From IMG/VR virus record IMGVR_UViG_3300003886_000001, positions 1-64,000 of that record: a stretch of DNA of 64,000 nt; one strand, given 5' to 3'. The DNA comes from a virus. Of the stretch, positions 57,511 through 64,000 are shown one piece after another (the first letter of the stretch is position 1; the number at the start of each line of letters is the position of its first letter). The notes under the pieces were generated by a model. That model was not told where the DNA came from, did not search any database, and was given only the letters and a program-made list of their open reading frames with translations. The position numbers and the translations under genes are program-made.

Positions 57511-57683
57511 GTATGATAGAAGAGGACAATTCCCGCTATGGCTATAAGGATGGTAAGGATAGCTGCCTCCCCCAGGATTAAGAAGGAGGAATTAATCGCC
57601 GACAAAACGAGCAACACCACAATAGCGATAAATAAAACAGCTGAAATACCAAGGGCTAGTAGCTTAATTAGGTCGACTAACAT
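57504..57683 (-). CDS. Two-segment membrane protein
   Basis: 59 residues from ATG 57683 (RBS GGAGGAAC), stop TAG 57504-57506. Hydrophobic at about 5-30 and 34-56. Same style as the other small membrane proteins of this block. Confidence 0.65.
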   Translation of the reverse strand: MLVDLIKLLALGISAVLFIAIVVLLVLSAINSSFLILGEAAILTILIAIAGIVLFYHTS

Positions 57684-57698
57684 ACTGTTCCTCCACTT

Positions 57699-57726
57699 TC
57701 TATTATATTACCATCATACATGAGAA
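57699..57726 (-). promoter_or_regulatory. Phage-type promoter TTCTCAT-N12-TATAAT (leftward)
   Basis: Minus strand TTCTCAT 57720-57726 and TATAATAGA 57699-57707. Divergent partner of the site at 57743. Confidence 0.75.
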
Positions 57727-57742
57727 ACATGAGTTCTCATAC

Positions 57743-57770
57743 TTCTCATTAAAGTATGGGGTATCCTTGT
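57743..57770 (+). promoter_or_regulatory. Phage-type promoter TTCTCAT-N12-TATCCT (rightward)
   Basis: TTCTCAT 57743-57749, TATCCTTGT 57762-57770; a second TTCTCAT stands at 57734-57740. Reads into a structured leader and the 57897 gene. Confidence 0.7.
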
Positions 57771-57777
57771 TTTGTAA

Positions 57778-57896
57778 GTAGGGAGGTTAATGTAACGCTT
57801 CCCGGAGGTATGGGAGGCACCCCGTTAGAAGCCTCCTCCCCTGAGGTGTCTCCCTAGGATAGGGCACCTCGGGGATTCCTTTAGGAGGAGAGATTT
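57778..57896 (+). promoter_or_regulatory. Structured 5' leader
   Basis: GGGAGGC...GCCTCC (about 57809-57837) and CCCCTGAGGTG...CACCTCGGGG (about 57837-57875) form two strong stems, with an inner CCCTAGGATAGGG. The ribosome site AGGAGGAG follows. Attenuator, riboswitch or RNA-protection element are all possible. Confidence 0.55.
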
Positions 57897-58196
57897 ATGC
57901 CTTGGATAATAAAAGTACCGTTTCTTGTCCCTACGTGGGCTGCTGCCCAGACTTGGGGACCAATTATTTTGGTAAATAATAGGTATGCACTTACCACTAA
58001 AACCTTAGCACATGAATTGAGACACTATGTCCAGAGCATGTGGTTTGGTTTTATCCTGTGGCCCGCAGCTTACCTAGTTGCCTGGGCTATCGGGGGGTTT
58101 TCTTATCGCAATAATTGGTTCGAGAAGGATGCTAGAAACCATTCTGTTGACCCCCGTTATGTTAAGTGGGCTCAAAACACCAAATATCCTGTATGA
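57897..58196 (+). CDS. HExxH metallopeptidase-like protein
   Basis: 99 residues, RBS AGGAGGAG. LAHELRHYVQ puts His39, Glu40 and His43 in a zinc-protease helix; Glu in WFEKDAR is a candidate third ligand. A hydrophobic segment at about 49-70 may anchor it. Only rightward gene in this block; its end overlaps the 3D-domain gene on the other strand by 25 bases. Confidence 0.65.
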   Translation: MPWIIKVPFLVPTWAAAQTWGPIILVNNRYALTTKTLAHELRHYVQSMWFGFILWPAAYLVAWAIGGFSYRNNWFEKDARNHSVDPRYVKWAQNTKYPV

Positions 58197-58618
58197 ACAC
58201 CAAACTTAAATGCCTTTGTAGTGCCTTTGAGTAGGATGTCCACTGCCTTTGTGTAGCGTGGGTTCATGGTGTCCCATACAATACCCTTCATCAGGAGCTT
58301 GCCGTTGTTATCATATACGGCAACTTTTATTCCGCATAGTTTCTTCCCGTTTCTAAAGAACAAGTCCTGGCTTAATGCTACTTGATGGGGAAGATTCGGC
58401 CCGCAACTAGCGATACTGGGGCTGGAGTCAGTCTGGTTTTCCACGGGATTATATGCCGTGATACGCCTAAGCCTGATAATAGGGGGTAATTGTGCGGTAG
58501 GGTGGACGATGAGGCTTTTGGCTAAGGTAACATCAACTCCCATGGGGGGTATTTGTCTAGACCATAGCAGAGTAGTAAGGCCTAGCATGATTACCAGTAG
58601 TGCAGCCATTCTAAGCAT
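58172..58618 (-). CDS. 3D-domain (RlpA-like barrel) protein with N-terminal membrane anchor
   Basis: 148 residues. Residues 1-20 are a signal or anchor helix. ITAYNPVENQTDSSPSIASC, then IVWDTMNPRYTKAVDI hold the three conserved Asp residues of 3D domains, which occur in peptidoglycan-cleaving proteins. Likely exported and acts on the cell wall, perhaps in lysis. Confidence 0.8.
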   Translation of the reverse strand: MLRMAALLVIMLGLTTLLWSRQIPPMGVDVTLAKSLIVHPTAQLPPIIRLRRITAYNPVENQTDSSPSIASCGPNLPHQVALSQDLFFRNGKKLCGIKVAVYDNNGKLLMKGIVWDTMNPRYTKAVDILLKGTTKAFKFGVHTGYLVF

Positions 58619-58823
58619 GCCTAATCATCTCCGGAGAGTAACTGAGCCCGGCTAATTTGACTCCCTCTTGCTCAATCTCTTTTGTGGGGCCATGATGTTC
58701 CTGTAGGAATCCCATAACATTGTTAGGACGACACGCGGCTAGTGCCTCTTCAACCGTTTCGAAGTCCCCTAAGAATGTAGCATGAGTACCAGCTATTACC
58801 CTAACCTTGATGCTGGTACCCAT
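58611..58823 (-). CDS. Hypothetical protein
   Basis: 70 residues from ATG 58823, chosen for the AAGGAGAAG site; the frame is open back to 58877. FLGDFETVEEALAACR reads as a small alpha/beta domain. Not recognised. Confidence 0.55.
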   Translation of the reverse strand: MGTSIKVRVIAGTHATFLGDFETVEEALAACRPNNVMGFLQEHHGPTKEIEQEGVKLAGLSYSPEMIRHA

Positions 58824-58869
58824 GACTTCTCCTTCAAGACTCAGTTCCTGCAAGAGGAAGGGGGAAACC

Positions 58870-59232
58870 TCAACCACTCCACCCTACCTTTACGAGGTTA
58901 GCTACGGGCTGCGGAAGAATTTCTCCGAAGTAGTTCACGTGAGCCTTTTCTCCTTCAACGTCGACCACCTGTACGGGAGTAGCGTACTGGATGGCATGTG
59001 CCCGGTTCTTGTAGACGTCAAGCGGGCGAACTACCGTGTCACCGGCGACAATAGGGCCATCAACTGCGACCAGCACCTTTTCCTTTTCCTTCCGGGGACG
59101 ACCTACCGGACGCTTGGGGGCGTTTCGGCAAGTTGGGCACTTCAGCGGAGGCCGGCCACGACCAAGCTGTACATGCTCAAATTCGGAACCACATTCGGTA
59201 CAAACCTTGGTAACTGCCTTAGTGTTTTCCAT
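58870..59232 (-). CDS. Zinc-knuckle protein with AT-hook core and SH3-like domain
   Basis: 120 residues. KVCTECGSEFEHVQLGRGRP, then PLKCPTC is a four-Cys zinc site with RGRP between the halves, then a second hook GRPRK (about 44-48). GDTVVRPLDV...VQVVDVEGEKAHVNYFG looks like an SH3/KOW barrel. Same plan as 26704-27171. Leaderless start under a phage-type promoter. Confidence 0.65.
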   Translation of the reverse strand: MENTKAVTKVCTECGSEFEHVQLGRGRPPLKCPTCRNAPKRPVGRPRKEKEKVLVAVDGPIVAGDTVVRPLDVYKNRAHAIQYATPVQVVDVEGEKAHVNYFGEILPQPVANLVKVGWSG

Positions 59233-59235
59233 GTC

Positions 59236-59263
59236 TTTATATTACCTCGTCTCTTTATGAGAA
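59236..59263 (-). promoter_or_regulatory. Phage-type promoter TTCTCAT-N12-TAATAT (leftward)
   Basis: Minus strand TTCTCAT 59257-59263, TAATATAAA 59236-59244, then ATG 59232 six bases after TAATAT. Confidence 0.7.
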
Positions 59264-59448
59264 GGATGACCAAATATGGTCAAAACCTTGTCAAACTGGC
59301 AATGCTCCTCCATTTCCTTTACCTCTAGTCTAGTAGGGCTTTCATAGATGGCTAATTGCTTGCCCGGCCGGGAAGGGACCAGGTAAATCACAAAGTCCCA
59401 TTCTGGGTCAGATACTTTAGTAACAAGTTGTGGTTGTCCGTATGTCAT
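59242..59448 (-). CDS. Hypothetical protein
   Basis: 68 residues, ATGA overlap with the helicase upstream. Mixed alpha/beta, not recognised. Its last codons overlie the promoter of the zinc-knuckle gene. Confidence 0.55.
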   Translation of the reverse strand: MTYGQPQLVTKVSDPEWDFVIYLVPSRPGKQLAIYESPTRLEVKEMEEHCQFDKVLTIFGHPSHKETR

Positions 59449-61352
59449 TCTTCCAACTGCCTTCGGTATTTGTGGACAAGGTGCTGTCCTATGATTGCCT
59501 GCTTAGAAGTCAAAAACGGGGCTTCGGCCAAAGAATGTCCAATGTTAGAGTCTACCATACTAAATCCCATCCCATTCCTTTCGGTAGCCCTGTCAGAATC
59601 TAACAGCGCTAGCTGCTGTAGCTTAGCGTGAATGATGCTAATTTCGTCCTCCTCCATGTACTCTGCGGTTTCTTCTATCTCTCGATAGGTGGGGTAATCG
59701 TCGTCATTAAGCTGATATTCGGCATCAAGCGCCTTATCAATAACCCTTTGTTTCCCGATAACGGTCTGGGCCATAAGGGCATCGAGACTGCCTTCCAATA
59801 CCAAGTGCTGTACCAAGACGGCATCATCTTGTCCAATACGGTGGCACCTGTCTTCTGCCTGGCTAATGTTTCCAGGCACCCAGTCTAACTCTGCAAACAC
59901 TACGTGGGAGGCTGCCGTTAGCGTAATTCCTACCCCGGCCGCCTGTATGTTCCCGAGGAAGTATTGCACGCTAGGGTCATTCTGGAACCTGCTTACGGCA
60001 ATTTCCCGGTCTTCCATCTTAGTGTCTCCGGTCAAGACAACGGCTGCCTCTCCCAGGTCTTCTTTAAGGGCGTAGATGACATCTTTATGGTGGGCGAACA
60101 CAACCACCTTATGGTCGATATTGTGGAGATGTTCCAACACGTACGGTATTTTAGCTACCGCCGTATCATGACGAAGCGCGGATAACTCACTAAAGTATAC
60201 CGCAAAGTCGTGCCGGAGTTCAGAAACCGCATGGGCATATTCCTCAGGACTGCCCGCTTTAGCCAACTCCACGTTAGCCTTCAAGGTCTCTTGCTTTTCC
60301 CACGCCTCTGCTTCTGCCTTTACCAGATAGCGTGCATCACCTTCGGGTGGAATTTCAATAATCTGTCGCCGCTTTGCTGGCAATTCTGTTAGTACGTCTT
60401 CCTTTAAACGCCTAATCATTAAACTACTCCGCAGCCGGTCCTGCAATTCTTCAAGGTTGCTTGACCCATTAAAGTCCCAACCGTAACCATTATTTGTAGC
60501 GCCGCAGTAGCGCTGGGCGTAGGTCCAGTAGGAAGGCCATTCCTTGGAGTCCAGGGAATGGAGTACCGGATATAGTTCAATAGGGCGATTAGTAATTGGC
60601 GTCCCTGTCAGGTAAATGCGTTTGTTGGCTTGAATGCCATTAATGGCAGCTTTACCTGTCTTTGTTTTTTTGGCCCCAAAGATGTACTTTGTCCGTTGGG
60701 CAGTCTGGTGCTTGAGGTAATGCACCTCATCAATAATGAGGATATCCCACACCTGACTAGTTAGGACCTCGTGGTGTTTTCTAACCACGTCGTAGTTAAT
60801 AATGACTATGTCCACATTCTCGGGATACTTACTGCGGTTGACAACACCGATTGTGTAAGGGAGAACGAGCCACTTTTCTAGTTCTTTACGCCAATTGAGA
60901 CGCAAAGAGGCTGGACAGATAATCAGAACTTTCTGCTTTTCAGAGGAATTAATAACCCCTATAGTTTCAATGGTTTTGCCCAGCCCCATTTCATCGCCCA
61001 ACAAGGTACCGGTCTTATTTAATGCAAATGCAATCCCGGCCTTTTGGTAAGGTAGGTATTCCAGGCCTTTCGGAGAGTCTACCGAAAGGTTAGCATCAGT
61101 AGCGCGAGAAAGCTCTCGATTAGCCTCTCGTTGCTCTAAAACTTCCGTCGGAACCTTCCCCCAGTGGCAGATGGTCCATTCCCCGTCATTCTCGCGAACA
61201 ACAGAATAGCCATCCTTTTTCAGATTAGCCTTGTCTTTCTTCCACAAGGCCCAGAACTCTTGCGTTGTATGGGCTTTGCGAAGAATACGTTCCCCATATT
61301 TAGTGCGGACAGTTCTGGGCTCGGTCCAGTTAAGTTGGTCTAGAACTTCCAT
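59445..61352 (-). CDS. SNF2-family DNA helicase/translocase
   Basis: 635 residues. An N-terminal region of about 95 residues, then LPYQKAGIAFAL, Walker A GDEMGLGKT (119-127), motif Ia ICPASLRLNW, motif II DEVH (208-211), TGTPITNRP, and the C-terminal RecA-like half with AAGVGITLTAASHV and EDRCHRIGQ (motif VI). Closest in build to SMARCAL1/HARP-type fork-remodelling ATPases. Likely replication or repair. Confidence 0.92.
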   Translation of the reverse strand: MEVLDQLNWTEPRTVRTKYGERILRKAHTTQEFWALWKKDKANLKKDGYSVVRENDGEWTICHWGKVPTEVLEQREANRELSRATDANLSVDSPKGLEYLPYQKAGIAFALNKTGTLLGDEMGLGKTIETIGVINSSEKQKVLIICPASLRLNWRKELEKWLVLPYTIGVVNRSKYPENVDIVIINYDVVRKHHEVLTSQVWDILIIDEVHYLKHQTAQRTKYIFGAKKTKTGKAAINGIQANKRIYLTGTPITNRPIELYPVLHSLDSKEWPSYWTYAQRYCGATNNGYGWDFNGSSNLEELQDRLRSSLMIRRLKEDVLTELPAKRRQIIEIPPEGDARYLVKAEAEAWEKQETLKANVELAKAGSPEEYAHAVSELRHDFAVYFSELSALRHDTAVAKIPYVLEHLHNIDHKVVVFAHHKDVIYALKEDLGEAAVVLTGDTKMEDREIAVSRFQNDPSVQYFLGNIQAAGVGITLTAASHVVFAELDWVPGNISQAEDRCHRIGQDDAVLVQHLVLEGSLDALMAQTVIGKQRVIDKALDAEYQLNDDDYPTYREIEETAEYMEEDEISIIHAKLQQLALLDSDRATERNGMGFSMVDSNIGHSLAEAPFLTSKQAIIGQHLVHKYRRQLEE

Positions 61353-61354
61353 AT

Positions 61355-61381
61355 CTAAATCCTAGCATAACTACATGAGAG
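61355..61381 (-). promoter_or_regulatory. Variant phage-type promoter CTCTCAT-N10-TAGGAT (leftward)
   Basis: Minus strand CTCTCAT 61375-61381 and TAGGATTTAG 61355-61364, ATG 61352 six bases after TAGGAT. No ribosome site before the helicase. Confidence 0.45.
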
Positions 61382-61392
61382 CCTCCTGAGGA

Positions 61393-61662
61393 TTAATCTT
61401 TAACCTTCTCTAGGGTAACCATATTAAAACTTACTGCAAATCTTTCTAGGTATACCTCGGTCCTCAGAGGGTACACTTCTACCCTTCGTACCAGGTACCG
61501 TTTCTCCTTAACCAGTAACGTCCTTACCTGGTTGCGGTCAGAATCCGAGCCAGCTTCAAAAAATGGAATAACAATGTCCCCAGGTTGTAAAGGATAGGTA
61601 GGGTCATCAAAGACGACCTTACCATTTGGTAAAACATCAGGCTTAGTAAAGTTTTGTGTCAT
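61393..61662 (-). CDS. Hypothetical protein
   Basis: 89 residues. YPLQPGDIVIPFFEAGSDSD and YLVRRVEVYPLRTEVYLERF suggest an SH3-like barrel. ATGA-type overlap with the next gene upstream; GGGGGGAAAG ribosome site. Confidence 0.55.
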   Translation of the reverse strand: MTQNFTKPDVLPNGKVVFDDPTYPLQPGDIVIPFFEAGSDSDRNQVRTLLVKEKRYLVRRVEVYPLRTEVYLERFAVSFNMVTLEKVKD

Positions 61663-62132
61663 CTTTCCCCCCGTATATAGCGGACTTCAAAGGGATATTC
61701 CAGATAGTTAGCCAAAGACATTTCATGCTCGGGCTGAGAGTCCTCAAGATGTAGTTGTACAACTTCCTCCATTTCCGTATATAGCTCCTCTAAGGTTGCA
61801 GCGGTGACAGCTGCCTGCCAACGCAACGCTCCTGCCGACCAATTATGCTCTAGTTGTACTGTTGCAAAAGGATAGTAACCTAGGCACAGGTCGTGGATAT
61901 TATTGTATGCTAGTGCCGCGCCTGTATCTTCGACGTCGTCGTGATGGAAGTGGTTAATAAGTATTTGAGCTGGGCGTTGTATCTCGTTGAGGATTGTCTC
62001 CATAGACACGCCCTCTGCAATATCCCACCACAAAACAAGTCTAGCATGGGGAGAGTCTTCGTCTCCGCTAACTAGATAACTATCTTTTACGTGGAGGCCG
62101 ATTCTCTTAGGACCGCCCATTATCAATTCCAT
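61659..62132 (-). CDS. Probable IAPYAQ-family member (two diverged modules)
   Basis: 157 residues, RBS AAAGGA. LVLWWDI...METILNEIQRPAQILINHF and later ALRWQAAVTAATLEELYTEM, then EEVVQLHLED repeat the W-strand plus helix order of the family twice. More diverged than its neighbours, so membership is likely but not certain. Confidence 0.55.
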   Translation of the reverse strand: MELIMGGPKRIGLHVKDSYLVSGDEDSPHARLVLWWDIAEGVSMETILNEIQRPAQILINHFHHDDVEDTGAALAYNNIHDLCLGYYPFATVQLEHNWSAGALRWQAAVTAATLEELYTEMEEVVQLHLEDSQPEHEMSLANYLEYPFEVRYIRGER

Positions 62133-62134
62133 TT

Positions 62135-62467
62135 TTAAGTCCTTTCTACATAATTTGAGATACGCTTTTCAGCGCCGGCGGCATTACCAACTAATGCTCT
62201 AATAAACCCCCATCTACTTCCACGTGGATAAGGTGGTGCCATAATGTACTCATTAAGAATTATTTGAGCATCCACTACCAGCTTTGGGAGTAGTGACTCA
62301 GCGTATTCCGGGGTACGTGAGGGAATAAACCACCACCTAAACACAGCACCATAAAATACTTCTACATCAGATACTTTAGAGTTAATAGCTAATACTCCAG
62401 TATCAAGATGCAAGGCAATATAGGATGCCTTAAGTATAGGGTGATATTCTACTTTAACAGTCTTCAT
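62135..62467 (-). CDS. IAPYAQ-family member, single module
   Basis: 110 residues. Strands IALHLDTGVLAINS, then FRWWFIPSRTPEYAESLLPK and LVVDAQIILNEY fit the module; the C-terminal helix (AGAEKRISNYVE) replaces the usual Y-x-x-Y-x-x-I end. Function unknown. Confidence 0.6.
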   Translation of the reverse strand: MKTVKVEYHPILKASYIALHLDTGVLAINSKVSDVEVFYGAVFRWWFIPSRTPEYAESLLPKLVVDAQIILNEYIMAPPYPRGSRWGFIRALVGNAAGAEKRISNYVERT

Positions 62468-63023
62468 GGTCTGGTTTTTCTCGGGCTAGATTCCGGCAAT
62501 CAAATAAATATTCCTTTAGGTCTAAAAGGACCGTTATTAAATCATCCTCTTCATAGGATGCATTCAATATAGGAGCCCTAGGGTTATCCTCTAAATAATG
62601 ACTCATGTCTTCCAATTGTCCGTCTGTTGTATAACTATACACAGAGTCAATAATTCTCCCATCATCCCAATCGGCGGCCTCTACATAACGTACTGGTTTA
62701 TGTTCCTCTGTACGCGTCTTGCAGGCTGTAGCTATTCTTGCGTGGGCTTCTAATGCAGAACCACCCGAATCCAAGGCAATCTGAGCATCTCCCGCAATAT
62801 TTCCCAGCAAACTATCAGCGGCAATCGGGGTTAATACCCCTATAGGCCAGACTAGTGACTTCGTTCGTAGTCCCTCCGACCTCTGTATTGATAAGCTACC
62901 GGCACCCCAATCTAACACTACCTCGCAAGGATGGGGCTTATTAGTAGGAAAGTCATACCATAATGAGTTCTTGAGTCGTGCGGAATCAAGAGCAGTGGGG
63001 ATGATGTTAATAATTCTCCTCAT
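62454..63023 (-). CDS. IAPYAQ-family member with extra C-terminal domain
   Basis: 189 residues from ATG 63023 (ATGA overlap; the frame is open to 63041). Strands VVLDWGAGSLSIQ, then LVWPIGVLTPIAADSLLGNI and AGDAQIALDS form the module. Residues about 110-189 (WDDGRIIDSVYSYTT...LLDLKEYLFDCRNLA) are an added domain. Function unknown. Confidence 0.6.
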   Translation of the reverse strand: MRRIINIIPTALDSARLKNSLWYDFPTNKPHPCEVVLDWGAGSLSIQRSEGLRTKSLVWPIGVLTPIAADSLLGNIAGDAQIALDSGGSALEAHARIATACKTRTEEHKPVRYVEAADWDDGRIIDSVYSYTTDGQLEDMSHYLEDNPRAPILNASYEEDDLITVLLDLKEYLFDCRNLAREKPDHEDC

Positions 63024-63412
63024 GCTCGTACAGCCCCGCATGCTTCCGCAATACGATTATAGGATGTTCTAGCGGATTCTGATACAACACTTCCCGCTAA
63101 GTCGTCCCAGATACTATCGGTTGGCGTTGCCGTTACCTCGCTGCCGTCAAGGACCCGTTGAGCAAACGGTTTAACGGTGTTCATAAGTGCATCCGCCGCA
63201 GGTCCTGATAGCGGGGCGATAGGCCATTCCAACGTAATTCCTACTAACACCCCTTCCGGGATTCTTCCGACGTCCCGGGTAAGGACATATAGACGCCCCG
63301 TTTCAAGGTCAAGACGCAAGAAACACGCCTCGGCCTCGCTATTCTGTTGAAGGGCTAAGTCTAGTTGCAGGATAGTATTAACCCTAACGTCCTTGACGGT
63401 TACAAGACGCAC
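63020..63412 (-). CDS. IAPYAQ-family member, single module
   Basis: 130 residues if GTG 63412 is used, which follows a GGGGAG site and the stop of the gene before; the frame is open to ATG 63475, which would overlap that gene by 62 bases. FLRLDLETGRLYVLT, ITLEWPIAPLSGPAADALMN, VKPFAQRVLDG and ARTSYNRIAEACG give the whole module. Confidence 0.6.
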   Translation of the reverse strand: MRLVTVKDVRVNTILQLDLALQQNSEAEACFLRLDLETGRLYVLTRDVGRIPEGVLVGITLEWPIAPLSGPAADALMNTVKPFAQRVLDGSEVTATPTDSIWDDLAGSVVSESARTSYNRIAEACGAVRA

Positions 63413-63413
63413 C

Positions 63414-63611
63414 TCAGTCTCCCCACCCCTCTGCTCGGTCCGCGCATTCATCACACTGGTAGTGGGCGCGGACATCGAGTTGTGTCAGCCGATTAGGTTC
63501 CCCGCAGGTGGGGCAAGGGAGGTTACGTGGGTTACGCCGAGTAGAGCGACGCAAGGCGCTACCACTATTCTCGAATCCAACACCATCAATCGGTTCATCG
63601 TAGTAATCCAT
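63414..63611 (-). CDS. Zinc-ribbon protein
   Basis: 65 residues. LPCPTCGEPNRLTQLDVRAH, then YQCDEC has two CxxC pairs, 20 residues apart. An Arg-rich segment (RRSTRRNPRN) precedes it, so nucleic-acid binding is likely. Start codon 5 bases after the promoter -10 box. Confidence 0.7.
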   Translation of the reverse strand: MDYYDEPIDGVGFENSGSALRRSTRRNPRNLPCPTCGEPNRLTQLDVRAHYQCDECADRAEGWGD

Positions 63612-63616
63612 GTCTT

Positions 63617-63645
63617 ACTATAGCACCTGGTCATCTAGGTGTCAA
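63617..63645 (-). promoter_or_regulatory. Sigma70-type promoter placed at the start codon (leftward)
   Basis: Minus strand TTGACA 63640-63645, 17-base spacer, TGC then TATAGT 63617-63622, then 5 bases to ATG 63611. Confidence 0.8.
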
Positions 63646-63967
63646 CAGTTTGTTGACACAGTTTTGTGATTTGACGCTTCGCAGTGATAAACGGAGGGCC
63701 AAAACGCAGCACGTCTCCCGAGGCTGTATCAACAAACTGGCAGTTGTCAATCATTTGTTGAGCAAACGGGGTAATACTCTCTAGCAGGTCGTTGACATCT
63801 TCTGGTGCAACAATAACACGCCAATGTCTGACGGGGTTAGTGCGTGCGGCAGAATCTGTTTTTGGGGCGTCGTACCCCACTAGTGTAAGCTCTTCGCTAG
63901 CAATGTTGAAACGTACGTAAACAAACTTCCTGTCAGTAGCATTAACAATCTTTAAAGTTGTGGACAT
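63635..63967 (-). CDS. IAPYAQ-family member, single module
   Basis: 110 residues, RBS AAGGGGAGA. VRFNIASEELTLVG, VRHWRVIVAPEDVNDLLES, ITPFAQQMIDNC and KRQITKLCQQTV. Near twin of 54743-55030 although 9 kb away and on the other strand. Function unknown. Confidence 0.65.
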   Translation of the reverse strand: MSTTLKIVNATDRKFVYVRFNIASEELTLVGYDAPKTDSAARTNPVRHWRVIVAPEDVNDLLESITPFAQQMIDNCQFVDTASGDVLRFGPPFITAKRQITKLCQQTVDT

Positions 63968-64000
63968 TTATCTCCCCTTCTGCTAAGACTCCGATTATAT

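Noticed and set aside
59356-60392. Plus-strand frames opposite the SNF2 helicase
   Set aside because: Antisense shadows of a gene with all helicase motifs.
1-64000. CRISPR array
   Set aside because: No series of equal direct repeats with regular spacers was seen; the recurring TTCTCAT boxes are single and tied to gene starts.
1-64000. Insertion sequence or integrase with attachment site
   Set aside because: No transposase or integrase motifs; the tRNA genes are not flanked by partial repeats next to an integrase.

Overview
The window is a stretch of a large double-stranded DNA phage genome, to judge by a terminase large subunit, rIIA/rIIB-like proteins, a RecA-type recombinase, a class II ribonucleotide reductase, a PhoH ATPase, free-standing homing-endonuclease-like genes, dozens of tRNA genes and a tmRNA, packed with 1-20 bp gene overlaps. 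The host cannot be named from the sequence. Strong AGGAGG-type ribosome sites, host-type TTGACA-N17-TGCTATAxT promoters, modest GC and a 3D-domain protein fit a low-GC Gram-positive host, but this is inference.

Layout. 1-7.3 kb (+): recombination and nucleotide metabolism (RecA, Ref-like HNH nuclease, adenine methylase, PD-(D/E)XK-like protein, Hef-like endonuclease, NrdJ). 7.3-12.1 kb (+): beta-rich protein, small glycosyltransferase, papain-like peptidase, DEDDh exonuclease, two Hsp20 proteins, DHH phosphoesterase. 12.1-18 kb: five tandem paralogues of an unrecognised family, a DUF1003 protein, and three paralogues of another unrecognised family. 18-26.4 kb (+): clamp loader, IMPDH/GMP reductase, degenerate LAGLIDADG protein, beta-helix protein, terminase, HD phosphohydrolase and beta-rich proteins, ending at a bidirectional terminator. 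26.5-32 kb (-): AT-hook zinc protein, macro-like proteins, PhoH and a likely virion protein. 32.1-49 kb (+): NADAR, phosphoesterase, RNA ligase, DNA ligase, RtcB, PP-loop ATPase, radical SAM enzyme, Nudix-like protein, tmRNA, rIIA/rIIB, many small proteins and a variant methyltransferase. 49-55.5 kb (+): a cluster of about 32 recognisable tRNAs covering all 20 amino acids plus three tRNA-like remnants, interrupted by an Rnl5-type RNA ligase, RNase HI and small genes. 55.7-64 kb (mostly -): small membrane proteins, a repeat protein, a 3D-domain protein, a SNF2 helicase and a second group of the 12-16 kb paralogue family.

How the parts fit. The window looks like the replication, nucleotide, RNA-repair and translation-support half of a large phage. 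Three RNA ligases of different families beside tRNAs and a tmRNA suggest that keeping tRNA and ribosomes functional during infection matters to it. NADAR and macro-like proteins suggest handling of ADP-ribosylation.

The main undescribed items are: (1) a promoter class, TTCTCAT-N12-TAnnnT, seen at about eleven intergenic or gene-boundary sites on both strands, with the geometry of T4 middle promoters; (2) nine genes whose start codon lies only 5-7 bases after a promoter -10 box, implying leaderless mRNAs; (3) an expanded modular protein family with about eleven members at three loci; (4) an initiator-like tRNA and several aberrant tRNAs. No searches were run; family names come from motifs read by eye.
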